Shown here: in pieces, positions 1-9,266 of the stretch
Layout of the letters: each line of letters starts with the position of its first letter
How positions within the stretch are numbered: the first letter of the stretch is position 1
Translations under genes and position numbers: made by a program
The notes under the pieces: model-generated
What the model saw: only the letters and a program-made list of their open reading frames with translations
Databases searched by the model: none
Told to the model about the DNA's origin: nothing
Assembly (NCBI RefSeq): GCF_900103125.1
Contig: NZ_FNJV01000016.1
Coordinates: 1 to 64,000, forward strand
Source: Mucilaginibacter sp. OK268
GTDB taxonomy: Bacteria > Bacteroidota > Bacteroidia > Sphingobacteriales > Sphingobacteriaceae
Length of the DNA: 64,000 bases
Direction: 5' to 3'

Positions 1-87
1 AATGTGAGTCACTAACTCGGAGCGAAGCTTAGTTTACCCTGCTTCTTGCTCAATCAAATAGTCCAATATAATAATTATGCTAATCTA

Positions 88-166
88 AAGGAGCGGAGCG
101 TGGCAATCTCATCCCAGGTAGAGGTGCGCGAGGAGATTGCTTCGTCGTTCCTCCTCGCAATGACAT
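88..166. repeat. Imperfect palindromic repeat, GTCATTGCGAGG family
   Basis: A GC-rich inverted repeat whose right end reads TCCTCGCAATGACAT and whose left arm begins GGAGCGGAGCGTGGCAATCTC. It belongs to the most common dispersed palindrome family of this window; other copies lie near 21042, 27067, 58026, 58173, 60445 and 61813. It sits just past the 3' end of ftcD and may form a hairpin in that transcript. Bases 1-87 hold nothing else I can recognise. Confidence 0.7.
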
Positions 167-174
167 ATTTTTAT

Positions 175-1833
175 TTACACTCCTATCTTCCCGTTCACCA
201 GTTCAATAACTTCTGCTTCCAGCGCAATCGACTTACGTTCAATATCATTGCCTTTTGCAATTATATCAGTCACAAAATCTTTATCCTTATAGCCGGAAGC
301 ATTGATCTTTACGTTCATAAAAGCCCCTAGAACGGCAGTACGGGCACAAAGGGCAGCAACACCGGCGTCAGTTACCGAATTGGGGTTACCGATCTCTGCC
401 ATAGCCTTGATCACTTCCATACTGTTCAATGCAACCTGCATCACTTTAAACGGTACTTCAATAGCGTATTTGGTAGCATCCTGTATAGCTTTATTTCTTG
501 CGGCTTTTTCCTCTGATGTCGATTTTGGTAAACCAAATGATTCCATGATGCGGTTAAACGCGGTTGTATCCAGATCAACGAGGCGAATGAGTTCATCTTT
601 ATAAACCTGTGCTTTTTCGGCCCAGTTACTAAATTCCTCCCAGCGATCATCCCAGCCTTTTTTATGCGAGCTGAGGTTAGCCACCATCCCCGCCAACGAA
701 GCTCCTAAAGAACCAACATAAGCAGAGATAGAACCACCACCCGGAGCAGGGCTTTCACTGGCTGTTTCATCGGCAAACTCCACTAGGCTCATGCTTACCA
801 ATTTGCTGGCAGCTTTATCTTTCAACAGATATTCAATAATACGTTCCTCGGGGATAAAAGGTCCAAGTTCATCCAGTCCCATGGATTTAATGGCAATCCG
901 AATCAGTTCTTTTTCACTCACGCCCACCGAGCGTTTTTGTTTCTGCAGAAAGTATTTACCAGCATCCAGCATGGCTTTCAGCGGTATCAATCCCACCAAT
1001 TCGCTACCGGTAACCCGGATGCCGCGCGCATTGGCCTTATCACAAACTTCATCAAAGGCTTTATGTACGGGTGTTATTTCGATATTGGTCAAATTCATCG
1101 AAATCTGGGCAATGCCGTACTCTTCAATATACCAACCGATAGCTTTTACCGCTTTCAATGAACCGGGGATGTTTTTGGGTTTGCCAGCCTCGTCGTTTAC
1201 CGTACGACCCGCTTCGCGCACATCAAAAGCAATGGCATTTGCCCTGCGGGTTGATGTGGTGTTCAAATTCACATTATAAGCCACCAGGAAATCGCGCGCA
1301 CCAATTACCGTAGCCCCCCGTTTTACATCATTCTCTGCCGGACCAAAATCGGGAGCCCATTCCGGCAGTTTGATCTTCTTGAAAAAGCCTTCATACTCGC
1401 CAGCCCTGATCACCGACAAATTGCTGCGGCTTTTATTGGGCTGCGCCTGCTCGTACAAATAAACCGGGATCTGTAATTCTTCGCCAACACGTTTAGCCAA
1501 CTGGCGCGCGTACTCCGCAGTTTCTTCCATGCTGATATTACTGATGGGTATCAGCGGACAAACATCAGTTGCCCCCATCCGTGGATGTTCGCCTTTTTGT
1601 TTGCTCATATCGATCAGTTCACCGGCCTTTTTTAAAGCAAGGAAAGCTGCCTGTATCACCTTCTCTGGTTCGCCTACAAAAGTTACCACGGTCCGGTTAG
1701 TAGCCTTACCGGGATCAACATTCAGCAGACGCACGCCTTCTACAGACTCTACTTCATTAGTGATCTGTTTGATAATATCAAGGTTTACACCTTCACTAAA
1801 ATTCGGAACGCATTCAATTAGTTTCTGGCTCAT
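175..1833 (-). CDS. ftcD: Glutamate formimidoyltransferase / formimidoyl-THF cyclodeaminase (FtcD)
   Basis: A 552-residue bifunctional enzyme for the last steps of histidine breakdown. It moves the formimino group of N-formimino-L-glutamate to tetrahydrofolate, giving glutamate, then releases ammonia to form methenyl-THF. Residues 1 to about 325 are the formiminotransferase part (opening CVPNFSEG; GEHPRMGATD around 81-90, whose His83 matches the catalytic His of the family). Residues about 345-540 are the helical cyclodeaminase domain (PAPGGGSISAYVGSLGASLA). Both halves are full length, as in the mammalian fusion. The start codon overlaps the hutI stop by 4 nt (ATGA), pointing to translational coupling as the last gene of the hut operon. 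No hutG or hutF lies in the window, so formiminoglutamate is probably handled only by this route. Confidence 0.95.
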   Translation of the reverse strand: MSQKLIECVPNFSEGVNLDIIKQITNEVESVEGVRLLNVDPGKATNRTVVTFVGEPEKVIQAAFLALKKAGELIDMSKQKGEHPRMGATDVCPLIPISNISMEETAEYARQLAKRVGEELQIPVYLYEQAQPNKSRSNLSVIRAGEYEGFFKKIKLPEWAPDFGPAENDVKRGATVIGARDFLVAYNVNLNTTSTRRANAIAFDVREAGRTVNDEAGKPKNIPGSLKAVKAIGWYIEEYGIAQISMNLTNIEITPVHKAFDEVCDKANARGIRVTGSELVGLIPLKAMLDAGKYFLQKQKRSVGVSEKELIRIAIKSMGLDELGPFIPEERIIEYLLKDKAASKLVSMSLVEFADETASESPAPGGGSISAYVGSLGASLAGMVANLSSHKKGWDDRWEEFSNWAEKAQVYKDELIRLVDLDTTAFNRIMESFGLPKSTSEEKAARNKAIQDATKYAIEVPFKVMQVALNSMEVIKAMAEIGNPNSVTDAGVAALCARTAVLGAFMNVKINASGYKDKDFVTDIIAKGNDIERKSIALEAEVIELVNGKIGV

Positions 1834-3092
1834 TGGTTTAGTATTTTATTTGTCCATTGGTTGATATCGTTCATTTGTTCACCAGCCGTCCACACTTGAT
1901 CCGGTTTTAATTTCCCCTGGTGATATAATATCTCGCGGTAATCATCGCATGGATAAGCTTGCATATCGGCCAGCTTATTTTTGATCAATATACCGCGGTC
2001 GTTTAATTTTAATGCTGATGCCGCCCGGAAAGTCAACCCTGCAAATACTTCAGCTGCGCACAATTTTTCGGCAGCGCCCATTACGGCAGCTTGCATCAGC
2101 AGATCGCCCATCGGGGCCGAGCCGGGGTTCCAGTCGCTGGCAATAGCCAGGCAGGCCCCGGCATCCAGTAGTTTACGGGCAGGCGCATAGGCCATTCCCA
2201 ATCCCAAAGATGCACCCGGCAAAGTTACGGCTACGGTATCAGATTGCGCCAGCATATTTATTTCCCGATCTGTACTGGCTTCCAGATGATCCGCCGAAAC
2301 CGCCCTTGCTTTAACAGAAACTTCACTGCCGCCGGTAGTAAACTGATCAGCATGAACAGTTACTTCAAAGCCCATTTGCTTGGCTTTGGCCAGGTAGTTC
2401 AGCGCATCGCTGATATTAAAAGCGCTCTCTTCAATAAATATATCAACACGGTTTGCCAGGCGCTGTTGTTTAATAACCGGTAACAGATTTTGCAAAACAT
2501 GGTTGAGGTATTCGGAATGGGTTCCATCAAAATCTTTGGGCAGCATATGTGCAGCGAGACAAGTTGACACCAGGCTCGCTCGGGTTTTATCGGCAGCTGA
2601 TTTGATGGTTCTTAACTGTTTTAATTCGGCATCAATACCTAAACCGTAGCCGCTTTTTACTTCGATAGTGGTAACCCCTTCTACCAGATGCCGTTGTACC
2701 CGATTTAAAAGCAGATTAGTTAAAGTGGCCTCATCAGCTGCACGGGTTTGGGTAACCGAATCCCAGATACCGCCACCTGCTTTGGCTATTTCCAGGTAGG
2801 TTTTACCCGCTGTACGCAGCGCATAATCCTTTGCCCGGCTGCCTGCAAAACAGATGTGCGTATGGCAATCCACAAAGCCCGGCAACAATACCTGATCACC
2901 GGTAATTTCTTCAATTTGTACTGATGGGTTAGTGACTCGTAATTGCTCAAAATCGTCAACAGCCATAATCAGCCCATCATCAACCAGCACGCCCCCCTGC
3001 GAAATGATCTGCAATTGCTCATCCTTTAAAGCACCTTTTAAAGGAAGCCCCCCCAATGGTAGTATTTGAGTAAATGGACCTATTAGTTTCAT
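1830..3092 (-). CDS. hutI: Imidazolonepropionase (HutI)
   Basis: A 420-residue cytoplasmic amidohydrolase that opens imidazolone-5-propionate to N-formimino-L-glutamate, the third step of histidine catabolism. Visible signatures are the metal-binding HTH in GFVDCHTHICFAG (His77, His79), a later HADQFTTGG, SADHLEAS, and the Asp of ASDWNPGSAP that completes the metal site. Length fits the family (about 400-420). It overlaps ftcD by 4 nt downstream. Upstream, a 320-nt gap containing a 99-bp repeat separates it from hutU, so it may be transcribed from its own promoter or read through from hutHU. Confidence 0.95.
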   Translation of the reverse strand: MKLIGPFTQILPLGGLPLKGALKDEQLQIISQGGVLVDDGLIMAVDDFEQLRVTNPSVQIEEITGDQVLLPGFVDCHTHICFAGSRAKDYALRTAGKTYLEIAKAGGGIWDSVTQTRAADEATLTNLLLNRVQRHLVEGVTTIEVKSGYGLGIDAELKQLRTIKSAADKTRASLVSTCLAAHMLPKDFDGTHSEYLNHVLQNLLPVIKQQRLANRVDIFIEESAFNISDALNYLAKAKQMGFEVTVHADQFTTGGSEVSVKARAVSADHLEASTDREINMLAQSDTVAVTLPGASLGLGMAYAPARKLLDAGACLAIASDWNPGSAPMGDLLMQAAVMGAAEKLCAAEVFAGLTFRAASALKLNDRGILIKNKLADMQAYPCDDYREILYHQGKLKPDQVWTAGEQMNDINQWTNKILNQ

Positions 3093-3191
3093 TTTTTAAG
3101 CTTTGAGTAATGAGTTCCCTAACTTAACGTGAGTTCGGGATAAGAAATGCAAACCTGATCCCGATGTCTGCTATGTTAAAATTGGGTTTAC

Positions 3192-3290
3192 ATGGTTTAC
3201 ACTTTTTATGGTTTACATTTTTTTATATTATTGATAATCAATTGATTAATTTGTTTCATATCAAAAAAAACGGTTTACAGTGTAAACCAT
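3192..3290. repeat. 99-bp dispersed element with 12-bp terminal inverted repeats, copy 1
   Basis: Ends are perfect 12-bp inverted repeats, ATGGTTTACACT (3192-3203) and AGTGTAAACCAT (3279-3290). The AT-rich interior contains TTGATAATCAA and ATTAATTT. A second copy of exactly the same length lies at 46115-46213. Similarity extends about 8 bp to the left (GGGTTTAC in both). It lies in the 320-nt space between hutI and hutU, so it interrupts the hut operon. The rest of 3093-3412 contains only short AT-rich inverted sequence (ACTCATTACTC-like arms near both ends) and no gene. Confidence 0.8.
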
Positions 3291-3412
3291 AAATAATGGA
3301 GTTTACATTGATCAGCTTTAAGCAAAGTATTCAGGTAGCCTTTAAATAACCTGAGCTGCTTACTCCGGGCTCAGGCTAATTTAAAACTCATCACTCAAAA
3401 CTTTGGACTTTT

Positions 3413-5086
3413 TTACCACACCTTCAATCCAAACTTATCCGCCCATTCCTGCGCTTTATCATAACCGGCATCGGCATGGCGGAAAATACCCATCGCAGGG
3501 TCATTGTGCAAAACACGTTTAAGGCAAGTGGCGGCGCGATCCGTACCGTCGGCCAAAACAACCATACCTGCATGCTGGGAGTAGCCCATACCTACTCCGC
3601 CACCATGATGGAACGAGATCCAGGTTGCCCCGCCTGATGCATTAGCCATCAGGTTAAGCAGCGGCCAGTCGGATACCGCATCTGATCCATCTTTCATGGA
3701 TTCTGTTTCGCGGTTTGGCGACGCAACCGAGCCGCAATCCAAGTGATCACGACCGATGACTATCGGACCTTTTACCTTACCCGTTTTTACCAGTTCATTA
3801 AATAATAAGCCTGCCTTTTCCCTGTCGCCCATGCCCAGCCAGCAAATACGTGCCGGCAGGCCCTGGAAGGAGATCTTTTCCTGTGCATTTTTGAGCCATT
3901 TGATCAGTGGTTTATCTTCGGGGAATAATTCCATCAGTGCCCTATCCGTAGTAAAAATATCTTCCGGATCACCCGATAAGGCTACCCAGCGGAAAGGCCC
4001 TTTCCCCTCGCAAAACAGCGGACGGATATAGGCCGGGGTAAATCCGGGGAAGTTAAATGAATCAGGTTCACCTCCTTGTTTAGCAAACTCACGCAGGTTG
4101 TTACCATAGTCAAAGGTAATAGCACCTTTATTCTGCAATTGCAGCATCAGGCTTACATGACGGGCCATGCTTTTCAGCGATAGCCGTTTGTATTCCACCG
4201 CATCACTTTTTCGCAAGGTGGCAGCTTCTACCAGCGATAATCCATTAGGGATATAACCGTTCAAGGGGTCATGTGCCGATGTTTGATCGGTTAAAATATC
4301 AGGGATAATATTGTCTTTTAGTAAATGCTCCAACAGATCGCCGGCGTCCCTTACCAAGCCTACCGAAAGGGTTTCTTTTTTGGCGATAGCTTCCTTTACC
4401 CAGGCAATAGCCTCCTCATACGAGTGGGTTATTCTGTCGATGTATTGTGTATCTACCCGTTTTTGGATACGCGTGGCATCAACATCGGCACCTAAAAAAA
4501 CACCGCCGGCCATAGTAGCGGCTAATGGCTGAGCGCCCCCCATGCCGCCTAAACCCGCGCTTACGATGAGTTTACCGGTCAGGTCGCCGTTAAAATGCTG
4601 ATTGCCGCATTCTACAAAGGTTTCGTACGTACCTTGTAAAATACCTTGTGTACCAATATAGATCCAGCTACCAGCGGTCATCTGGCCGTACATCATCAAA
4701 CCTTTGGCACGCAGTTCATTAAAATGCTCCCAATTGGCCCAGGCAGGCACCAGGTTACTATTAGCTATCAATACACGTGGTGCTTCGGGGTGGCTACGTA
4801 CAATGCCTACCGGTTTACCCGATTGGATCAGCAGTGAATGGTATTCATCCAACTCCAGTAATAACTCAATAATTTTCCGGAGCGATTCCGGATTACGTGC
4901 TGCCTGACCGATTCCGCCGTAAACCACCAGCTCCTCTGGGTTTTCGGCCACCTGACCATCCAGGTTGTTGAGCAGCATGCGTAATGGCGCTTCTGTTTGC
5001 CAGCTTTTAGCATGCAGTTGCATACCGCGTGGTGCTTTGTACACCGGGTGGTTGGCGTAGGTTTTAATAAATTCCGAACTCGTCAT
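3413..5086 (-). CDS. hutU: Urocanate hydratase (HutU)
   Basis: Converts urocanate to imidazolone-5-propionate using tightly bound NAD+. Signatures are the NAD-binding stretch SAGLGGMGGAQPLAATMAGG and the active-site region GRDHLDCGSVASPNRETES, which carries the conserved Cys, plus HHGGGVGMGYSQHAG. I place the start at 5086 (MTSSEFIKTYANHP, 557 residues), which matches the family's usual length; an upstream in-frame start at 5128 would add 14 atypical residues inside hutH. With the chosen start the gene overlaps the 3' end of hutH by 23 nt, so the two are co-transcribed and probably translationally coupled. Confidence 0.95.
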   Translation of the reverse strand: MTSSEFIKTYANHPVYKAPRGMQLHAKSWQTEAPLRMLLNNLDGQVAENPEELVVYGGIGQAARNPESLRKIIELLLELDEYHSLLIQSGKPVGIVRSHPEAPRVLIANSNLVPAWANWEHFNELRAKGLMMYGQMTAGSWIYIGTQGILQGTYETFVECGNQHFNGDLTGKLIVSAGLGGMGGAQPLAATMAGGVFLGADVDATRIQKRVDTQYIDRITHSYEEAIAWVKEAIAKKETLSVGLVRDAGDLLEHLLKDNIIPDILTDQTSAHDPLNGYIPNGLSLVEAATLRKSDAVEYKRLSLKSMARHVSLMLQLQNKGAITFDYGNNLREFAKQGGEPDSFNFPGFTPAYIRPLFCEGKGPFRWVALSGDPEDIFTTDRALMELFPEDKPLIKWLKNAQEKISFQGLPARICWLGMGDREKAGLLFNELVKTGKVKGPIVIGRDHLDCGSVASPNRETESMKDGSDAVSDWPLLNLMANASGGATWISFHHGGGVGMGYSQHAGMVVLADGTDRAATCLKRVLHNDPAMGIFRHADAGYDKAQEWADKFGLKVW

Positions 5087-6623
5087 GGCTGAGATTGATT
5101 TGGTGATGAATAGCTGTTTCGTTGGCAATGGCCAGCAAAGAGCCCTTAGTGATCAGTTGATGTAAGTTATTGATATCGTCTGCAAAAACACGATCGTCCT
5201 GTATATGGGGCACATGCTCCCTTACCTTGGCATGAATGGCCTCAATAACCGGGGTTGATTTTAATGGCCGCCTGAAATCAACTGCCTGCGCGGCGTACAG
5301 CAATTCAATGGCCTGTATATATTCCAGGTTATCAATTACCTGGTGCAGTTTGCGCCCGCTGATAGAACCCATGGATACATGATCTTCCTGACCTAAAGAG
5401 GTAGGCACACTGTCGGCACTGGCCGGAAAACACAGGGTTTTATTTTCGGTGACAAGCGCCGCAGTGGTATATTGAGGGATCATTAAACCGGAATTTAGCC
5501 CGGCATCCTGCGTAAGCAGTTTGGGCAGGCCATAACGGCCCTCACTCATGAGGTAGCAGCGACGGTCGGCAATATTGCCCAGTTCGGCAGCGGCAACGGT
5601 GGCATAATCCAGCGGCAAAGCCAATGGCTGTCCGTGGAAATTGCCTCCGCTAATGGTATCATCGGCATTAAAAATAACGGGGTTATCCGTTACCGAATTG
5701 AGCTCTATCTCGGTCAACTCTTTCAGATGCAGCCAGGCATTGCGCGATGCGCCATGCACCTGCGGCATACACCGTAAAGAATACGGATCCTGTACCCTGT
5801 CGCAATTCACATGTGATGAATTGATCTCAGACCCGGTTAATAAAGTAAATAATCTATCTGCTACCATCTTTGTGCCTTTAAACGGACGGATGGCATGCAA
5901 ACGCGCATCAAACGGTCGTGCCGAACCCATCAAGCCTTCTAATGACAGGGCTCCGATCAGATCGGCACGATTCAGGGCATCATCCAGGCGCTGCACTGCT
6001 TTTACGGCGAAGGCCAGTATAAATTGTGTACCGTTGATGAGTGCAAGCCCTTCTTTAGGGCCCAATATTAGGGGTTGCAGGTTGTACTTTTTTAGTAATT
6101 GCCCGGCTGGTATGCGTTCGTTATTTTCATATACCTCGCCCAAACCTATCAATGGCAAAAACAGGTGCGATAAGGGGGCTAGATCGCCAGAGGCGCCAAC
6201 CGATCCTTTTTCGGGAACTACCGGGATAATATCATGATCAATATGCCAGATGATGCGCTGTAATGTTTCGGGTGCAACACCAGAGTAGCCCTGCGCCAAT
6301 GCCTGCACCTTGGTGATCAGCATAAGCTTGGCAATTTCCTGCGGGATAGGGTTACCTACTCCTACGCTGTGACTTTTCAGGATATTGCATTGCAGCAGGC
6401 TGGTATCGGCTTCGGATATGCGGGTATCGCACAGCGGACCAAAGCCGGTATTGATACCATAAACCGGATGCTGGGCATGTACAATTTTTTCTACCTCGCG
6501 CCATGAAGCACGGATGGCTTTATCGGCATCAGCGTTAATAATACCTTTGGTTTTGCCGGCGGCTATATCCAGGCAAATGCCTATAGTTAAATGATCGGTA
6601 CCATAATTAAATATACTATTCAT
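5064..6623 (-). CDS. hutH: Histidine ammonia-lyase (HutH)
   Basis: A 519-residue enzyme that removes ammonia from L-histidine to give trans-urocanate. The ASG triplet that cyclises into the MIO electrophile is at about residues 144-146 (GSVGASGDLAPLSH), and the active-site Tyr is in HPVYGINTGFGPL near residue 55. FHGQPLALPLDYA and the C-terminal QAVDFRRP region are also typical. Its start overlaps the marR stop by 8 nt and its end overlaps hutU by 23 nt, so marR-hutH-hutU read as one tightly packed unit. Regulation is presumably by the MarR protein encoded first in the operon. Confidence 0.96.
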   Translation of the reverse strand: MNSIFNYGTDHLTIGICLDIAAGKTKGIINADADKAIRASWREVEKIVHAQHPVYGINTGFGPLCDTRISEADTSLLQCNILKSHSVGVGNPIPQEIAKLMLITKVQALAQGYSGVAPETLQRIIWHIDHDIIPVVPEKGSVGASGDLAPLSHLFLPLIGLGEVYENNERIPAGQLLKKYNLQPLILGPKEGLALINGTQFILAFAVKAVQRLDDALNRADLIGALSLEGLMGSARPFDARLHAIRPFKGTKMVADRLFTLLTGSEINSSHVNCDRVQDPYSLRCMPQVHGASRNAWLHLKELTEIELNSVTDNPVIFNADDTISGGNFHGQPLALPLDYATVAAAELGNIADRRCYLMSEGRYGLPKLLTQDAGLNSGLMIPQYTTAALVTENKTLCFPASADSVPTSLGQEDHVSMGSISGRKLHQVIDNLEYIQAIELLYAAQAVDFRRPLKSTPVIEAIHAKVREHVPHIQDDRVFADDINNLHQLITKGSLLAIANETAIHHQINLSHDEFGIY

Positions 6624-7125
6624 GGTCGGTTGTTTTTAGATCGGTAATTAATTTCTGACTGATTACTTCGGCCAGGTTAGCCTGGCGAAAGGCAGTTTCC
6701 AGTCCAGTTATGGCAGGTAATAATTGTTTAGCCAGCTCATCGCTTTCAACCAGCTCAGTCATGGCGGCACTGATCGCATCCCACATGGGTAATATTTGCG
6801 TCAATAGCTCGCGGCCACTATCGGTAAGCGTTACCAGTTGCCTGCGGCCATCGTCGGTACAGGTAGCCGAAGTAACCAATTTGCGGTTTTTTAAATTGGT
6901 GATCAGCTGACTTGCAGCCGGGTGCGAAACCTCGATCTGCTCGCTCAATTCTTTGATCGATAGCGCTTCGTTTTTAGATAACAAATAAAAAACAGGAAAC
7001 CAGCTGGCATCAAAATCAATACCTTCATTTTGATAGGCACGGTTAATTTCGGCCAGAAAAGCTTCGCTCAGGCGGCGTAAACGGCTGCCCAAAACCAGGT
7101 ACCCCAGGCTTTGATATAAATTCAT
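6616..7125 (-). CDS. MarR-family transcriptional regulator of the hut operon
   Basis: A 169-residue winged-helix protein. The DNA-binding region is LSIKELSEQIEVSHPAASQL followed by a wing with TDDGRRQLVTLTDSGREL, the usual MarR layout between N- and C-terminal dimerisation helices. It is the first gene of the operon and overlaps hutH by 8 nt. A 20-bp palindrome directly in front of its start codon is the likely operator, suggesting self-regulation together with the hut genes. Most known hut operons use HutC (GntR) or HutP; a MarR regulator is a less usual choice. The effector (urocanate or another pathway molecule) is inferred, not seen. Confidence 0.85.
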   Translation of the reverse strand: MNLYQSLGYLVLGSRLRRLSEAFLAEINRAYQNEGIDFDASWFPVFYLLSKNEALSIKELSEQIEVSHPAASQLITNLKNRKLVTSATCTDDGRRQLVTLTDSGRELLTQILPMWDAISAAMTELVESDELAKQLLPAITGLETAFRQANLAEVISQKLITDLKTTDHE

Positions 7126-7133
7126 TGTGCAAT

Positions 7134-7153
7134 TTATATAAGTGCTTATATAA
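7134..7153. promoter_or_regulatory. Palindromic MarR-type operator
   Basis: TTATATAAG-TG-CTTATATAA is a perfect palindrome with 9-bp arms and a 2-bp centre, 8 bp upstream of the marR start codon. Its size and symmetry match MarR-family sites. An extended imperfect arm (TGCAAT...ATTGCA) surrounds it. Function as operator is inferred from position. Confidence 0.6.
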
Positions 7154-7173
7154 TTGCAAATTTTATTTTCAAA

Positions 7174-7261
7174 GCCTCACCCCGGCCCTCTCCAAAAGGA
7201 GAGGGAGCTAAAAACAATATGCAAAGCAAAGCCCTCTCCTTTGGAGAGGGTTGGGTGAGGT
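7174..7261. repeat. Double-hairpin palindromic repeat (CCTCACCC...GGGTGAGG), copy 1
   Basis: Two hairpins, CCCTCTCCAAAAGGAGAGGG and CCCTCTCCTTTGGAGAGGG, framed by CCTCACCCC and TTGGGTGAGG. The element at 56887-56970 is the same unit in the opposite orientation, including its AT-rich middle. Related sequence is found inside the icmF gene. It lies between the divergent marR and patatin genes. Confidence 0.8.
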
Positions 7262-7356
7262 CAATACCGTGATAATACCCCTGTAAATAGGGTATTTTTA
7301 CGTATACTGAAATGTTTTTTATTGCCTAATTTTACCTTAACCAAACCCATTACCTT

Positions 7357-9225
7357 ATGGCAAATACCCCACCCGATAAGTTAGCCGAAAACAAACTCGA
7401 GGTTGATTGTATTAAACCGTTTGAAAACATAGCACTGGCATTTTCTGGCGGTGGCTTCCGCGCGGCCTCCTTCGCGTTAGGCGTATTATCATACCTGAAT
7501 AAAGTAACATTTGACGACGATACTGACGGGCTTCACGGCCAGACGCTTTTGCAGCAGGTAAGCTATCTATCATCGGCATCGGGCGGCACTATTACCACTA
7601 CTTTGTATGCCCTGTACAATGCGCAGGGTAAAACCTTTGGGCAATTTTATACTAAATTATCTGCCGGACTTAACGGCGACGATCTGCTGAGGCAATCATT
7701 AGAAATATTATCTGATAAAAAGCACTGGAAAAACAGACCGCAAAAAACCCGAAACATTATCAATTCCTTCGCGCTTGCGTATGACCAATATCTGTTTGAC
7801 GGATCAACACTGGAAGCACTTTGTCACGGGGCATCGCCAACAGCCCACCTCCAGGAGGTTTGTTTCAACGCTACTGAATTTTATACCGGACAATCGTTCC
7901 GGCAAAATATCAAACTGGTTCCAGATAAGGGTACAGATGAACGATTTAAATATGGCAACGAAGTTATTTATGTGGATAGCTTAGTTGCCGGTAAAATAAA
8001 ACTGGGCGATGTGCTGGCCGCGTCATCTTGTTTCCCGGCCGGGTTTGAGCCCATCATTTATCCTAACGACTATACGCATCAGCATTTAAATATCCACGAC
8101 CTGAAAAACGCGCTGTCGCTGGTGCCACAAACCGGCGACAAGGAAGAGGCTGAATTTATACAACACAAACAATTTGGCCTAATGGACGGTGGTATTACAG
8201 ATAACCAGGGTCTGCAAAGTATGATGGAAGCCGATGGCCGCCGGCTTGACAAAAAAACCAGCTTCCCGTATTTTGAACTGATGCTGGTGAACGATGTGGG
8301 CAGTCATTATATACACCCATATGTATTACCTAAGATAAGCAAAGGCTTTGAGCTGAACCTCTGGGGTGTATTTTATATTACCGCCGCCATTTTACTCGCT
8401 GCTTTAACCGGAGTTTGGTATGGAATAAGCCATCACAGCACATCCTGGGTAATCGCCGGTGCTTTATTTATACCTATTCCCTTTATATGGGTATCCGGCG
8501 TATTATATGTAAGGCACCAGTTATTTAGTGTGTCAAAAGCGTCGGCTGGAATGGACTTAAAACGCAACTTTACCGAACAGATCATCCATATACTGGTCAG
8601 TTTTTTTTCCAAAACATCCATCAGCCTTATTATACATATGCTCAATACCCGGGCGCAATCTGTACTGATGCTTAACACCAGTATATTTTTAAAACGCATC
8701 AGGCAATTGCTTTATGATAAGTTTTATGGGAGCACCCAGTGGAATAACCGTGGTAAAGGCAACCACGTTTATGACCTTTCTTTCTCCAATGATATTAACC
8801 GCAACCAGGGGAATAGTCAATACATGACCACACCATCATCACTCGCCCCCAGTACCGATATGCAGATAGTAGCTCAAACCGCCTATAATATGGGCACCAC
8901 ATTATGGTTCGATAAAAAATCGGCCGAACAACAACATACGGAGGCCTGCCTGGTAGCCTGCGGACAGTTTACCACCTGCTATAATCTGCTGGAATATATA
9001 GACCGGCTGCTGGATAAAAACACCGGTACTCCCTATGATGATAAATACGAAAACCGCCTGCTTAAACTCAAAGCCCAAATGACTGCGAATTATGAACATT
9101 TTAAAACTGATCCGTTTTTCCTGTACAATACATCAGGCACCGATTATCAGATACCGGGCTTTAAACCCATCAAAATGATCGATATCCCCTTTCCAAAAAA
9201 TTGGAAGGAGAAGAAGAAACCATAA
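7357..9225 (+). CDS. Patatin-like phospholipase with internal membrane segments
   Basis: A 622-residue protein with a patatin-type Ser-Asp acyl hydrolase fold. The oxyanion loop is FSGGGFRAASFALG (about 30-42), the nucleophile lies in SSASGGT (Ser75; the first Gly of the usual GxSxG is Ser here), and the catalytic Asp is in LMDGGITDNQG (Asp277). Two hydrophobic segments (about 336-356 and 363-383) follow the catalytic domain, then about 240 residues without a family I recognise, so the protein is probably anchored in the inner membrane. It ends just before a methyltransferase gene. Substrate is unknown; phospholipid or another acyl ester is inferred. It is longer than a minimal bacterial patatin. 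Confidence 0.85.
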   Translation: MANTPPDKLAENKLEVDCIKPFENIALAFSGGGFRAASFALGVLSYLNKVTFDDDTDGLHGQTLLQQVSYLSSASGGTITTTLYALYNAQGKTFGQFYTKLSAGLNGDDLLRQSLEILSDKKHWKNRPQKTRNIINSFALAYDQYLFDGSTLEALCHGASPTAHLQEVCFNATEFYTGQSFRQNIKLVPDKGTDERFKYGNEVIYVDSLVAGKIKLGDVLAASSCFPAGFEPIIYPNDYTHQHLNIHDLKNALSLVPQTGDKEEAEFIQHKQFGLMDGGITDNQGLQSMMEADGRRLDKKTSFPYFELMLVNDVGSHYIHPYVLPKISKGFELNLWGVFYITAAILLAALTGVWYGISHHSTSWVIAGALFIPIPFIWVSGVLYVRHQLFSVSKASAGMDLKRNFTEQIIHILVSFFSKTSISLIIHMLNTRAQSVLMLNTSIFLKRIRQLLYDKFYGSTQWNNRGKGNHVYDLSFSNDINRNQGNSQYMTTPSSLAPSTDMQIVAQTAYNMGTTLWFDKKSAEQQHTEACLVACGQFTTCYNLLEYIDRLLDKNTGTPYDDKYENRLLKLKAQMTANYEHFKTDPFFLYNTSGTDYQIPGFKPIKMIDIPFPKNWKEKKKP

Positions 9226-9266
9226 ATACTGCCATACAAACTTACCTGAACCACAGAAAAAAACAG

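Noticed and set aside
5641..6237. A 198-codon frame antisense to hutH
   Set aside because: A shadow of the hutH coding sequence; hutH has complete family motifs.
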